Below, piece after piece: positions 48,401 through 61,460 of a DNA stretch of 64,000 nucleotides (the first letter of the stretch is position 1; each line of letters begins with the position of its first letter). Source of the DNA: Sycobia sp. Sy_11 (lineage: Eukaryota; Arthropoda; Insecta; Hymenoptera; Epichrysomallidae); contig JACCIC010000062.1 in assembly GCA_018907035.1 (NCBI GenBank), forward strand, positions 2,392,001-2,456,000, read 5' to 3'. A program made the translations under genes and the position numbers. Under the pieces are notes generated by a model that searched no databases, was not told where the DNA came from, and saw nothing but the letters and a program-made list of their open reading frames with translations.

Positions 48401-49594
48401 CAAAAGTGAGAGTAGAGTTCCGCTCTTTCTTTCCCGAGGATAAGTCGTAAAAAAATAGCCGCAAGCCAGCTTACTTTTGTTCCCCACCCACTTTGCCTTC
48501 CTGCACGAATACACACACCCTCTCTCGGAAAACCCTCGTTCCGCCCCCTAGAGACGGCTACAGCCAACTCTGCAAGTTTCTTTCGCGCAATCCCCACCAT
48601 CTCGCCGGGGCTGCTTCGATTCCCTCCCCCGTCTTCCCCCTCCCGGACAAACTTTCTCCCGGCTATAAATAATCCTTAATTCAGCCCCTTCCTACCCCAC
48701 ACCCTGCTTCGCTCTACGGCGACATTAGAAAATCAAGTGAGGCGTAACGAACGCTCTCTCGAACTTCGGTAAAAGTAAGCAAGAGGAGTTGCCGCGGCGG
48801 CTGCTGATCTTAAGAGGAGAGAGAGAGCGCGCGCGCAAATACACCCTCCCCGTGTATCAACCTCTCCTCCATTCCTCGCTCCGCTCCCCTCCTCCGTATA
48901 CATGTCTAGCAGCCCAGGCAAGAAAGAGCCGAGGCGAGCCCGTAGCGCGAGGGATATGGGAGTTGGGGGGGGGGGGAGCAGGGTCGTGCAGGAAATTTCT
49001 AGAAACTTCAGGTTTAGCAATTAACGTCAGAAATTAACGACGCCCGCCTGCCTCGGAGCTCACGCTATATACCGGAGTACGGCAAAGCGGCGAGGCGGTG
49101 CGCCGGAGAAATTAGTCTCGGAAATTCTCGTAAAATTTCTCTGCTCCTTCTCTCTGTCTCTGTCTCTCTCTCTCCCTCTGGCTCTTATTCGCGGCATCAT
49201 CGTTTACGAATGTATGCGCGCGAATACGTAGGAGACCCGGCCACCCACCGCCTCCATCCCCTTGTGGCGCACCTCCGCTTTCTTCTGAGCGGAAGCCCCC
49301 TTTTCGAGCCGCGCGGGTATTATATCCGCGGCTTCAAACTACTTCCTTCTCTCTGGCTCTCTTTGAGCGGCGCGCGGGCGTTGCGTCGGCAAGCGTTCTC
49401 GCGCTTTTCTTCCTCATCTCGTGAGCGGCTGCAGGCTGCTGGGTGTCAGAGTGAGAGAGCGCCCACGGTAACTTTCCGGAAATTTTCATTAAGCCCGACA
49501 GTAATGACGTCATCAGTCAGTAGAAGCGACACGGGCCTCATTTGCACTCGTTCTTATTAACGAACGTTTACTCGCCCGTCTTTTACTCTCTCCT

Positions 49595-49651
<57 letters not shown>

Positions 49652-49680
49652 ATTCTGCTCACTTACGCATTATAATAGTC
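48401..49680. other. GC-rich island with a G run and (CT)n
   Basis: GC-rich DNA with about eleven G near 48966, and a CT array at 49596-49641 closing the island on the right. Frames (minus 49020-48733, plus 49210-49560) have no domain. The segment 49460-49560 is non-repetitive and includes a CRE-type palindrome, listed separately. Confidence 0.45.
49505..49512. promoter_or_regulatory. CRE-type palindrome TGACGTCA
   Basis: A perfect TGACGTCA octamer, the full CREB/ATF consensus, lies within a non-repetitive stretch of the GC island. An 8-bp match can occur by chance, but the CpG inside it is preserved and the setting is island-like. Confidence 0.3.
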
Positions 49681-50290
49681 TTTCCTGCATCCTAGCAAAA
49701 CTGGAATACTGACTAGATGTTGACCCGAGCATTAGCAAAAGTCTTAAGTAGACAAATACGGAGGAGGTAAGGAGAAGTAACGAAGCAATAGAGAGTGAGA
49801 GAAATGAAATTTCAGCTATAACCGATTTATGTATGTATTAAAGTCCTATGTATGGGAATGAAGACTGGCTACTTGAGAAAAAGTTCAAAAGGTGACTTGA
49901 AAAAGCTCGATGAATATAAAAGAAAGGTAATAGAGTATTCGCAACGTCATTTACATCATCAATGTATACAGTACGCAATGTTTTTTCTGTTAACCTCTGT
50001 TTTAGCCGAAACATCGATGTTTCAAAAAGCATATTGAACCGAAAAATAATGTGCGACGCATGACCAAAGGAGTCAATCCGAGAAAGTTACTTTTACTGCC
50101 TTGCGATGGGTATCATTCTTCATATCAGTCTTTAACGATTCAGTAAACATTAATATTAAAATAATTTTGCAATATATGGTATGTTTGTGAAGTCGCGATA
50201 ATAATTTCAAGATAATTAGCTTTACGATTAGACTAGTCCATGAGAAACAGCATATAATAGTCGTTGATCTCGATACAGATCTGTGTCCCA
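49681..50290. other. AT-leaning DNA
   Basis: Mixed to AT-rich DNA with two overlapping complementary open frames of about 60 codons (plus 49852-50037, minus 50032-49838), unrecognised. Confidence 0.35.
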
Positions 50291-51470
50291 ATTAATCACC
50301 CTTGCTCAAAAGAGCGGGCGCATCGGAAAGCAGGCTATTCACCAGGTCGCAGTTTACCGCAGCTGGGCTCATTAAAATAAATCAAACGTGCCGCGCAGCT
50401 CTCGGAAGCGGATTGCAGCCACGCTTGCCGGTACATCGTGTCGCTATTTATCGGCCCCTTACACACCTATCGGAAACGCACTGAGCGGAGCGAGCTCCAG
50501 GGGTGCACTGGTGCAGGATCGAGCGGGTAAGGGAGGAGGAGGTTTACCACGGTGCCTCCGAAAATCGAGCCGCCCCCAAACGGTACGCGCGCGTGGCCCA
50601 ATATCGAACGTTACGTCATCGAAATCGATGCGCGTGGCAATCCTGCTGCCTCCTCTGGGAAACGGGAGAAGAGCGCCGCTCGCCCCCCCCCCCGACGGTT
50701 CTTCAGGTTGGAAAGGGACAGAAGTGTGCCCACATATAAGGCGCGCTTCCGCGATAGCGCGGCGCAGCGGGCCCGCTCACAGGTTTAACCGGGGCAATAT
50801 AACTCGAAAATGGTAGCTCTCGCCCGCCCGTCTCGCTCGCGAGCGCCCGTTATCATTTCTTAGCTCGGTATCGCAGCCGCGCGTAGCCCCCGGGGGTGCA
50901 GTAATAACCCCGGGAGGACGGCGCTCCGTGGACTCTTAGATAAGCCACCCGCCGCGAAGGTGTATTGTCTGCTTTTCCCCGTGTTCCCTCGCTCTTTCTC
51001 CGTTTCTCTCTCTCCGTCTCCCCCTTGCCCATCCTATCTTGGCCGCGCTCGTCTCTTGCCGCACAGGCGGTGGTTCCCTGTATATTGCCGCTACTTCTTC
51101 GGCGGCGCGCGACTATATGGGGGCAGGAGGCGGCGGTGCGCGCGTATAGAATTGTTGGAGAATCGCCCGGGGCTTGGTGAGATTACTTGGGAAAACGGAT
51201 ATGTCGTTCGACTTCGGATGATAAATTCGCGCGGGCGCAACGGCAAGAAGCGTCGGTGTCTAAGAGGTACTGAGAGAATCCGAGGAGAGAGATAGAGTGA
51301 GCAGAGGTTGGGGGAGAGAGCGAGGGAGATAGAGGGCTGAAAGTAGAAGAAACGGGAGGAGCGCTGGTGAGGCGGAGTAATAGAGCTGAGTTAGGAAAAG
51401 AAACTCGTGCGATGTTGCCGCTCAAGATGTCTACCTTTCTTGTTCGTTACTGGTACGTACTTGGCGTTGA
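50291..51470. other. GC-rich, CpG-rich island with a C run
   Basis: A long GC island with nine C in a row near 50685. Three plus-strand frames overlap each other at 50388-50816, and more lie at 50960-51295, none with a domain. The 50300-50660 part is non-repetitive and could be conserved. Confidence 0.45.
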
Positions 51471-51620
51471 CATGGTACTTTAGTGAAAACGGTAAACATT
51501 GAACAATTATTGGTGAATGCCTTTAAGGATTACTTTTTCCTTCCAGTAATTTAAGAGTTTTGGTTATTTATACCTTAACAAATTGATTATAAAATATATT
51601 ACAAACAATTTTTTATTTAA
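51471..51620. other. AT-rich DNA
   Basis: Short AT-rich spacer before a family C site. Confidence 0.4.
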
Positions 51621-51698
51621 TTAAGAAAGATTTCTATTGGTCTTACAGTTCAATTAAATTAAAAATAATATATAATTATATTAATATTGATACATATA

Positions 51699-51757
<59 letters not shown>
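51621..51757 (-). repeat. Family C repeat fragment (copy 7) and (TA)n array
   Basis: TTCTATTGGTCTTACAGTTC followed by AATTAAA matches the minus-strand core of family C, and the following TA-rich sequence resembles the interior of copy 2. It runs into a TA array at about 51708-51757. Confidence 0.6.
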
Positions 51758-51760
<3 letters not shown>

Positions 51761-52260
51761 CTAAAATAAATACCAAACCTAGCTTACTGAATGAACAGTT
51801 TACTATAACCTTCCAAATGATTTAAGAATTATGTTTTTCAAGTTTTTAATTACTTACTTTACTATTCAGTAGCCTAAGTTCAATAATTTTGCATGGATGT
51901 TGAATAGAAAGATCTTGTATTTCATTCGTAGACGATTTGGAATTTCTATGAAAAGCAATGAATACGAAAAGAATTGTAGATTCTTATCATCAGAAAGTTA
52001 ATTATGTCTTTGCATATAATTAAATCTAAAACTAATCTCAATTTCATCCTTCATACTTTAATAATAACTAAAAATAATTGTTAAAAAATGTATAATCTGC
52101 ATTTATTATTAACAATTTGTTATTAAATATAACGTCATCAAATTAAAAAAAAATGAATTTTCAGAAAATGAGTTGTAGTTGTGTGCCAGTATGAAATATT
52201 GGCAAGTTACTGTAAATAAATTAACAAAAGCTTTAATATGTACATGTTGTAAAATGCATA
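51758..52260. other. AT-rich DNA
   Basis: AT-rich DNA with nothing supported. Confidence 0.45.
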
Positions 52261-52575
52261 AACTCAGCTCGTAAAAAAATAGCTTCTGCAGTATCGCTAT
52301 CCGGAGCGCCTGACAATAAACTCCGCTTACTACTGAAACCTCCATGAGGGACTTAGCCTCTCAATTCCACCGTTGAAGCTACAGCGATAAAAATGAAATC
52401 GCTGCGGAGGGCTGGGATGAAAAGTAGTCCGGAGTGGGTAGAGGGGCGAAAGGTCGGCGGCGCGTTGACCCGAGCCCATCTCTTTCTCGGGGTTGCGGTT
52501 TTAGTAACGGGAATGCTTTGCATTTCGTGCCCAGCATGCTGGAGCTAATTTATGTGTGAGGCGGAGAGGGATCGT

Positions 52576-52617
<42 letters not shown>

Positions 52618-52920
52618 AGGCACCACCACCCTCGTTTCACGCCCTCTTGGCCCGGCTGGTCGAGCGTTTTATTTTCACTCGGCGGGCAATCCAGGTCCCG
52701 AAGTTAAAAACACGGATTCCCCGCGGCCGTTTATCATTCTCGGACTCTCGGTTTCTCCATCCCTTCCGGTTTCATTTGCTCTTTGCAGCTCGTCCGTTCA
52801 TTCGTTTCGCTTTTATTTTTTGCTCTTTTTATCGCGCGTAACAGGTCCCTGTCGATTACGAATGAGATTTATGGGGAGAGAGAATTGACTTTCTTTTTTT
52901 ACTTTTACACGCCCATCTCT
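52261..52920. other. GC-rich island with (GA)n at 52578-52614
   Basis: Mid- to GC-rich DNA. The GA array is about 18 units. Frames downstream of it (plus 52556-52888, plus 52647-52841) are unrecognised. Confidence 0.45.
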
Positions 52921-53900
52921 ATTGGAGAGCTATGTGCATGATATTTTGATTGCGCCAGTGGCACAATCAATTTAAATCGTTCGCCTCGATAATTTTTATA
53001 GACGATCGAATTTTTAATGTTTATTCTCTCTAAAAATATTGGATGATAAAGTACTTGTTTATAATTTCAACTAATTGAATACTAATGACATATTTTTATA
53101 GAACATTTGAAAACAGTTGTAATTTTTATTAAATAAGCTATGTACTTTATACATAGTAGTATTTACACAAATTTCATTTATTTTTTTATTAAAATTAAAA
53201 ATATTTATCATTTTTTTATTTATGTTATCTAAATGTGTAAGTGTTTAAATTATCATTAAATATCGAACTAAAATATTATTACTTTTTATCAAAAATTTAT
53301 TTCATATGATTATAATCGCATTGAATCGAATGAAAAAGACCTTAATTATTCCCATTTTATAGTACGTCCTGTATAAATCAATTTTATTTACTCGTTGATT
53401 GGTGAGACGAATGGGAAAGTCTGTTTCTGAATAAAAAGTAGTCGGTGACAACTGGAATGCGACAGAATAGGCATTTCAAGTGAAAATAAAGCTTTGAATC
53501 ATCGATGAAAGAAGCAGGAGGTAAATGTAAATTGAAATTATACATTTTGACATTGTGTTTTTTTTTTTGTTATAATACGAAACATATATATTTTTATAAA
53601 TGTTTATTTGCTAAAAGTATGTTGGCGTCTACAATTTTTTAGATTATTAGAAATTAATTTAGAAATAGTATATTAAACTACGTATTTTATAATGGGATAA
53701 CCTTCTTTTTAGAAGCAAATGTTATTATTGATCAACTACAGATGAAGTCAGCAGTTGATCAATTATTATCCAAATAAATAAAATGTTTTCTTGGAAATTG
53801 TCAAAGCGTTAATTATAAGAAATTCACGTTTATAAAGATAGTAACGGAATGTAGCATCGAAATCCGATATCACGGTGGGACGATCACTGTAAATAGTGAT
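52921..53900. other. AT-rich DNA
   Basis: AT-rich DNA leading into a decayed retrotransposon. Parts of its 5' region may extend here but could not be recognised. Confidence 0.4.
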
Positions 53901-54380
53901 AGATAGCAGAAATAAAGGCTTTAGAAATTTAAAAAATACATTAAATCCACAAGATTTTATTGTTTTTAAAATTTCTCAAGCTAAAGCACCAAAAATTGTG
54001 AAAAAAATCGATCATCGCTTTCACTTTACAGAAAAGTTACAAATAAATTGATGGTAAAATAAGTACATTGAATAATGTATGCCCTGTTTGGGTAGCGGAA
54101 AAATCTAATCGGATTCCCACAACAAAAAGTAATGAATTTCTTGATTCAAATTGCACGTTCACAGAATTTAATATAGCTCTTCAGTCACGCAATATAAATT
54201 CATCCCCTGGACCCGATGGTCTAGACTACTATTATTTGAATAAGCTGTCTGAAAATTATAAATTAAATTTATTAGATATATTTAATAAGATCAATCAATC
54301 AGATAATTTTTCAGAAAAGATACGTAAATTATATACAAGTAATATTATTAATAATATACAAATAGTATTATACAAACTAA

Positions 54381-54422
<42 letters not shown>

Positions 54423-55330
54423 TAGAGAGAGTTAATTAGAGACCCATTTGGTGGTTGGAGTACAACAATTTACTTATCAAAAATCAAAGTTAATTTAGCA
54501 AAGGACAATCTATTCATTTGAATAATGCAGATTCAAGCAGAATTTAAACAAAAAAAGCAGTTTTTTTTGATATCTCAAGTGCATTTCATAATGTTAGCAG
54601 TAAAATACTTATTGAGACTAACGGAATGTGGATATCCTAGTCAATTAACTAAGTTTATGAAGTTTTAAATCAACAAATACAAATTTACACTACTATTAGC
54701 GATAATGTTATGCATTTTTATAAAGAAATACCCCAAGGTGGGATACTTAGCACATTGCTGTGTTTTGTATGACGCTAAAATATTTAAAGATAAAGCAAGA
54801 AGTATATCAGTTTTATAATTTTCAATTGACATAAGTCTTTCTTTTGTAAAAAACACAAAGTCTTTTGCAAAGAGTATCAAAGAAATGACGTTGCAGTTTA
54901 AAATTTTAGGTGTTACAATTTAATTTAACTTTATTTAAATTAAAATTTACATAAAATGTCTATGACAAACTAATTCTATTAAAAACAAATATAATAGATC
55001 TCAAGTAAATATTTCGATCTCAAGTTTTTAAAAGGTAATTTCTTGGAAGCCGATACATAAACGCTGAGGATATTTTATAAAATCTACATTAGATAAATTC
55101 TGGACTATGGCAGTTTTATATATTTACCTTCTGACAAAAACAATTTAAAAAAATGAAACAGATACCGTTCTCAAACATACGAATGGCATTAGTGTTTCAA
55201 AGAACAATCCCTCTCAACGCTGTATTCGCGAAAACTAAGTTTCATAAGATAAATTTTTATTTCTCCAAGTTTTCTGTTGAATCTTAGTTTTATAATAGAA
55301 ATCTTGAACGTAATTAATAGTATTCATTAA
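53901..55330 (+). pseudogene. Decayed non-LTR retrotransposon (reverse transcriptase remnant)
   Basis: Ordered fragments of a LINE reverse transcriptase remain on the plus strand, spread over several frames. 53908-54048 reads a linker peptide containing FKISQAKAPKIVKK. An open frame at about 54068-54390 contains SSPGPDG (54200-54220), the conserved start of the RT fingers. FFDISSAFHNV at about 54563-54595 is motif A. EIPQGGILS at 54725-54751 is motif B. A damaged motif C (FSIDIS) lies around 54815-54835. ILDYGSFIYLPSDKN at 55097-55141 is the C-terminal thumb region. A GA array (54384-54418) has expanded inside it, and many stops and frameshifts separate the blocks. Motif order and spacing fit a Jockey-like or related LINE, different from the R1-clade copy at the left edge. 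It cannot be active. Confidence 0.85.
54384..54431. repeat. (GA)n microsatellite inside the decayed retrotransposon
   Basis: About 17 GA units followed by ACAGATAGAGAGAG. It interrupts the RT remnant and turns the frame into an Arg-Glu repeat. Confidence 0.93.
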
Positions 55331-55410
55331 TTGACTAAAGTCAAATCCCTATAATTTAGCTTTCTCTTTGGCTAAAATAAATATTCTCGATTATTCAAAT
55401 TGGAATTGCA

Positions 55411-55474
<64 letters not shown>

Positions 55475-56740
55475 TACTAACAATGTGATTTGGCAATTAC
55501 CGTTACTTCATAAAAGTAGAGATAAAATGTTATGCTACTTAAATTAAATATACAGAAGCCTACAGAAATGTGGAATTAAACATTCCAGTGTGTAAATACA
55601 TATTGGATTTCTTGACAAATTAAAATTTTACTGTATAAATTTGTACAAAAATTCTTTATAATATTCTTCAAAAACAAAAAAATGTAATTTTTTGGTAATA
55701 AAATGTTATAATAATTTTATAATTTAAGAATAAAATAATCAAATTCATTATTGTAGATAGAACAGCTAATTATCTAATATAATAATAATGATAGAAGTAA
55801 GAGTCTTTTTAAGTAGTAGCTTGTAAAGGAAATAAATTACAATATTTTGAAAATGACCTTAAGAATGAATCCTACTTACGTTTAAGTAAAAAAAATATTT
55901 AAAAAATCAGAGCGGTTTTTGTTTAATTATCTTCTAATAAAAATTCATAATCAACGAACATAAAAAATACATTAACAAGTACTAAAAAAATGAATATGTA
56001 GTTAACACTCGTAGAGACGAGTTGTGTTATTCACAATTGTGTATGAAACGGACTAGAAATTATATTTAGACTGAAACTTGCGAAAAATATAATGCATTTT
56101 TAGTAGTAAACGTTTATAGTTTGAATTTACTATTCTAGTTTCTAATTCTTTATTTGCATCATATCGAAAAAAGTTAATATGTTTCATAGGTAACATTTGA
56201 AATATGTAAATTTTGTAATAGTTTGTTCTTTATCAACGAAGTTTACATTATCTCAATAAGTGGAATGAGAATGAACTATAGAAGTCTAAGTTATCTAAGA
56301 ATCTATAACTAAGAATCTACTTTCTTGGATTGTTTTAATTTAGCAACTAGCGTTACTTTACACTTTTACATGTGAGTTGCAGAAGAAAGAGAATAATGAA
56401 CTTTTGAAATATTTAAGGGGTTGCCTTTTTTCATGCAGCTATTTTTAATTTAAAAATTCTATCTAATTTTTTATTAATTAAATGAATGATTAACATTTCG
56501 ACTTAATAACTTACAATATTTTGCATTTGACCAGTTGTTTAAGTTGAATTTGTTCTTTTTGATAAAGACAACACTTAATTTTCATGGGAATCTGACAATT
56601 TTTTTATTCCAAGTATTAACCGCTGGAAAGTACGTAATTACGTACGTTTGTAAAATGAAAGCTTCTTTTTCTAAATAAATCATTCATTATCGATAACTGT
56701 TGTAAATTAAATCAGATCCTCTGGGATCCATTTAAAAAAG
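55331..56740. other. AT-rich desert with (AT)n at 55412-55471
   Basis: AT-rich DNA with a TA array of about 30 units. The first part may be the eroded 3' end of the retrotransposon. Nothing else supported. Confidence 0.5.
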
Positions 56741-57164
56741 TTTTACTAGCTGACCCATGCACAGGACTGTGTTCAACAGCGCCGGCATCAGAATCCTTAA
56801 AGACCGCGCCGCGTCGTCCAACGCAAAGCAGTTTGTCCGGCTCTCCTTGCCCGGAAAATTAAAATGAGATTCACTGGTATATAGGCGGGCAGTGCCGAGA
56901 GGAGTCGGGTATATTTAGCACAAAAAGCCTCTAATTTCCAACAAGGGTGTAAAAAGAGGGTGAACGTGGGCGACGAAGGAGGAGGAGTAGGAGTAGGTGG
57001 AGCAAAGAGGGAAGGGGAGTAGGGCCAGTGGCCGGTCGGTTGTTGAGTCTATAAAACACCGCTTAGCTTTTTTGCCCTCTTCCTACCCGGTAGAGGCAGG
57101 CTTTAACCTGGTTAAGCTGTTCCTCGTCTTCTTTCCTTCTCTCTTCCCCATTCCCCTCTCACTC

Positions 57165-57219
<55 letters not shown>

Positions 57220-57620
57220 GTTCTCATTCTTCGTTGACCAAATTCACTGACTGGTCGAGGGTCGAAGCTCTTTTAATCCACTTTTTTGCCTTACTTTTCA
57301 ATATTGTCGACATCTGCGGGACGATTACTGGATCTTAATATTCCGCATTTTTATTGAGAGATTATGCCAGTAGCCCCTGCTCTCCCCGCTCCAGCCGGAT
57401 CGTTTACCGGAGCCAAGCCAACCCAACGGATTCCGCGTGGATCCCCCATCCGCTCGGATTCTTTCATGCTTCAATTCCAGTTTGTGGGTTTTATAATTGC
57501 GAGATGATTAAGGAAGGGGGTGTTGCAAAAGTTGCCAGAATCCATTTAATTGACGCGGAGTTTAAATCAATTAAAAATTAATTTGCTCTGTCTTGAGGAA
57601 AGTGGATTTTGGACGGTGTC
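56741..57620. other. GC-rich island with (CT)n at 57172-57214
   Basis: Mid- to GC-rich DNA with a CT array of about 20 units. The flanks (56750-56960 and 57360-57590) are non-repetitive. Frames across the array are Ser-Leu repeats, and plus 57354-57581 is unrecognised. Confidence 0.45.
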
Positions 57621-58850
57621 GGTACATTCATTCTATCTTTTGCATATTTTTATGTTTGCAGTATATCTTTACATAAAATCATTCTAATCTAAGAAATATA
57701 TCAGGATCATTTTTTTAATTGAAATACTATAAATAATTGATTTTTTGCAAATGTTGTAATCTATTTCGATTTAATATCACATTCAAGAGAGGCGAAAGGT
57801 GGCTATAGTTTTAGTATCCGTTGTTTTAGGCTTTTTAAAGACGATAATATTTGTTGCAACAATAAGAAATTAGTGTTTCAATAATTTTTATCATTGATAA
57901 TAAAAATTTGCCGGATGCATATGCTGAATGAGTTGAATATAATATAAAATATTGCATATCAAAAAAAGTTGTTTTTTGTGAACTCTTTATACGAGTTCTA
58001 CATAATTGTAACAATAATAACACACTTTTTTATTACAGAGATATTACAGTTATATTAAATAATATTATACATGTATGAGCATATTTCCGAGTTGTATAAA
58101 TCTTGAAGATAATGAATATGTTATGATAATGGAAACAGATAGTTAGTTTAACCAACAATTTTGAAAAGAAACAAATCTTCATACATTTTTAAATGAAACC
58201 TTTGGATAATTTAAACATTAATGGAAACATAAAAGTGAAGGTATCGATATAAGAATTGGTTCAAATTATGGTGAAAAAAATTTTGAAACCACAATTTATA
58301 AAATTACGCGGATTTACATTTGATAAAATTTAAGTATAATTATAATAAATATTCTCAATCCAATGGAAGTTAGCGAGAAAACTAGATAGACTATTAATTA
58401 TGAAAAAAAATTTAATAAATAGTAAAAGTATAGTAAAATAAGGATAGTAAATTTTAGTAATAGTTTAATAATAGACTTTAGTTTTATAATAATATAAAAT
58501 ATAATAAGAAAGAGAAAATATAGACATGAATATTGAAAAAGGGAAGAATTAATCGGACCTATGCAAATGATTTTTTTTCAATAATATATATCAATAATAT
58601 TTAAAAATTGAATGCTATGTAATTAATTTATATTCACGTATTAAAGAGAGTAACTTTTCAATCACGTATTATTGCTTATATGCCCTGTAAAGTAAAGATA
58701 TATTTTCATGCATGATATGATGTTTATGTATAACTGCTTTTGACTGTATTTAAATTATTGTTATTAAAAATTTTTATTAAGATTTAATTGTATTACCAAA
58801 TAATACTAAATAAAGTATTTATTAAAGATTCGATATGCAATGATTTGTTA
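57621..58850. other. AT-rich desert
   Basis: AT-rich DNA with nothing supported. Confidence 0.45.
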
Positions 58851-59497
58851 AAACTGGCCGAGCAAGTCCGGAGGTGTCCGTTTTTCAAACTTCTCCCCGC
58901 TTATTTAATTATTAATAACCTTACTCAGGTAGTGGTAGACATGAATAGAAGATTTACCCGATGAACTATTTTTCGTTCGCTGCAGCGCCATATGCCTTCA
59001 AACCAAGAAATAGGTAAAAGCTCGCAAGCCATCGTCTCCGCATCGACGACGAAGATGCCTTTTCTAATCAGGCCAACCAAACCCATGGGCACGCCGTGTG
59101 CGCTCCCTTGCTTAATCCGTTGCATTAAAAGTTAACGCTCACGCGAGAAATGGGAGAGGTGCGGTGGACGAGAGCCTTAGGAGCCCATGTCCTAGTGGCA
59201 TTAGATTTCTGAGTTGGAGCGCCCAAGTTACGTTAACACCGGATCTGCGTTTCAACTGAGAAATTGCGTTAGGGGGACGTAAAGCCATATGCGACCTGCC
59301 TCCTTCTCGCCCCGACTCCGTAGATACCAGCTCCACGAATTCGTTACGGCGCGTCGCATCCCAGACGAGCTTTTATTCCAGGGTCAGCGTAGTTTTAATT
59401 CTTTGAAGAGAGTAAGAGATAGAGGTTAAGCAGGCAGGGAGAAGAACATCGGTGGAAACGAAAGATCGGAGTTTTATTAAATCGACTATACGAGTAA

Positions 59498-59548
<51 letters not shown>

Positions 59549-59600
59549 AGAGAATTCATTTTGAGACGGATGCGAGACGGCGGCCTCCGTCAACTTGGTT
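58851..59600. other. Mid-GC island with (GA)n at 59501-59542
   Basis: Balanced DNA with two unrecognised minus frames (59125-58925, 59336-59139) and a GA array closing the island on the right. Confidence 0.45.
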
Positions 59601-60500
59601 TTGAACGTAAATTCGAATGTAAGCGTATGTATTGTAAGTATTGTAATGTATTTTGAGCGTAATTATCATGCTTCTTAATTTCTTATTCTATCGTTTTTTA
59701 TTTTTTTAATGTTCTATTGTTTGATCATAAGAATCATATTATCTGAAATGACTCTTTTTTCTAGACAATTTCAATTGTTCAACTGAAATTCTGTATGATT
59801 ATTATATATATTGTATGTATCGAATAACAGGAATCTATATTTATTTGTTGGAACCATTTTAAACAATTATTTTACACAAAAGAAGATTTTGAATTCTAGA
59901 ATTCTCAGAAACAATAATTTTTATTTACATGTTTCACATTAATTTTATAATTTTCTCCCTCATCTAATTGTCTCCCCAGCGAGCCGTTAGTCGAGGGACT
60001 GGAATATTTTGGTCAAGTGTAATGTTGTGATCCCATTCCTAAGGTCACGCGAGCAGCTTCAAAGTGTAAACAAACATTACCGGTCTCTCTACCATCCCGG
60101 CGCGCCGTGGTGATTCCCCTCCCCTGTTCATACCCACGCGAGCGCGCTTGCCCGGCAATCTTCGATCGGTATAGTTTGCTACTCAGTAGTATATTTTCAC
60201 TCAGAGTTACGTGCCACTCATTCTTTAAATTTTGATTTTGTGGACTTAGAGACTTTATTGTAAGCGCCATTTATAATTGTTACTTATTTAACAATAGAAT
60301 TTCTATTTCTACTTAAGATTCGAGATAAGCACTCATACATTTATTAAATTCTACTCGAATTTTTACTTTTTACTGGAAAAATAAATACCGCTGCTCTTAA
60401 ATTTGTAACGAAAAATGCAGGTGCGTTCCGACATTTATAACTGAGCTTATGTGGAAAATGCCATCGTACATAAATCTATCGATTAAATTTTATTTGGATA
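59601..60500. other. AT-rich DNA with a mid-GC patch at 59980-60180
   Basis: A short GC-leaning patch with an unrecognised minus frame (60270-60013) sits in AT-rich DNA. Nothing else supported. Confidence 0.35.
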
Positions 60501-61197
60501 GTTTGAACTAAACGCACTTAATCTCTTTCTTATTGCTCGGTGGAAGAACGGGAACTTGCCTCGCCGATGCGTACTCCAGGGGGGGGGGGGGCATCGTATA
60601 AATTTTACCGCTCGTATACCGAAACAATGTGTCGCTATAATAAAAATTAAATCGAACCTCTCTCTACTTTCCGAGGGTCCTATATTTATGTATGCCGAGC
60701 GATAAATAACTTCTCTCAAGACCCGTATAAAACCCTAACGCATTAATCGATATTCCCGCGAGCATGCGAGGGCTCATCGGCACCCAAGCACTTCGGCACG
60801 GTTCGCGCTACGGCGGGCTTTCTAAAATTTATGCATCAGGAATTCTCGCGTACCGTGAGCGAAGGCAGCGGATTGTGAAGGGGGGGGGGCGGTCGAGGCT
60901 CGTAATTAGTGCTCTTACGTGTGTGTAGGTAGTTCGGACGGGTGCAACAAAAAATCGATATGCGAAAGAAGAAGAAGCGAGGAGGGGATACGCGGCGAGC
61001 GCGAAGGAGCCTCGGCATTATAATCTGGCGGCTCGCGGTGTTATCTATAAGGTGGCTATACCGGGTTCGCTTACCTCCGAGCATTGTAACCGAATATCCG
61101 TCAGTGGAGATTCGCGTAAGAGACAACCCCTGGCATTACTCAAATCATGCACTATGACGCGTCCAGACCAGTGGCTGGTGGTTCGACTCTAGACTCT

Positions 61198-61252
<55 letters not shown>

Positions 61253-61460
61253 CCCTCTCTCTCTCTTCACATCCCTTCTTTTTCTCCGCGGCTACATTCT
61301 GCTGTGACTCCTTGCGATGCTTCTCTATGTCTTTTACTTCGGTATTCTTAATGTCAAATTAACGCGCGATTAATTCAAGCGTGGCTAAGAGCAGAATGCC
61401 GGTGTGGTAACTGCGCAGGTGAATAATTGCTCGAAGGTAATTGTTCTGCATATTATAATC
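60501..61460. other. GC-rich island with two G runs and (CT)n
   Basis: Mid- to GC-rich DNA with about twelve G near 60580, about nine G near 60880, and a CT array at 61199-61246. Frames on both strands have no domain. The stretch 60650-60850 is non-repetitive, with homeodomain-like TTAAT/ATTAA strings, and may be regulatory. Confidence 0.45.

Noticed and set aside
61165..61185. B-box-like GGTTCGACTCT
   Set aside because: No A box or cloverleaf upstream; a CT microsatellite follows directly.
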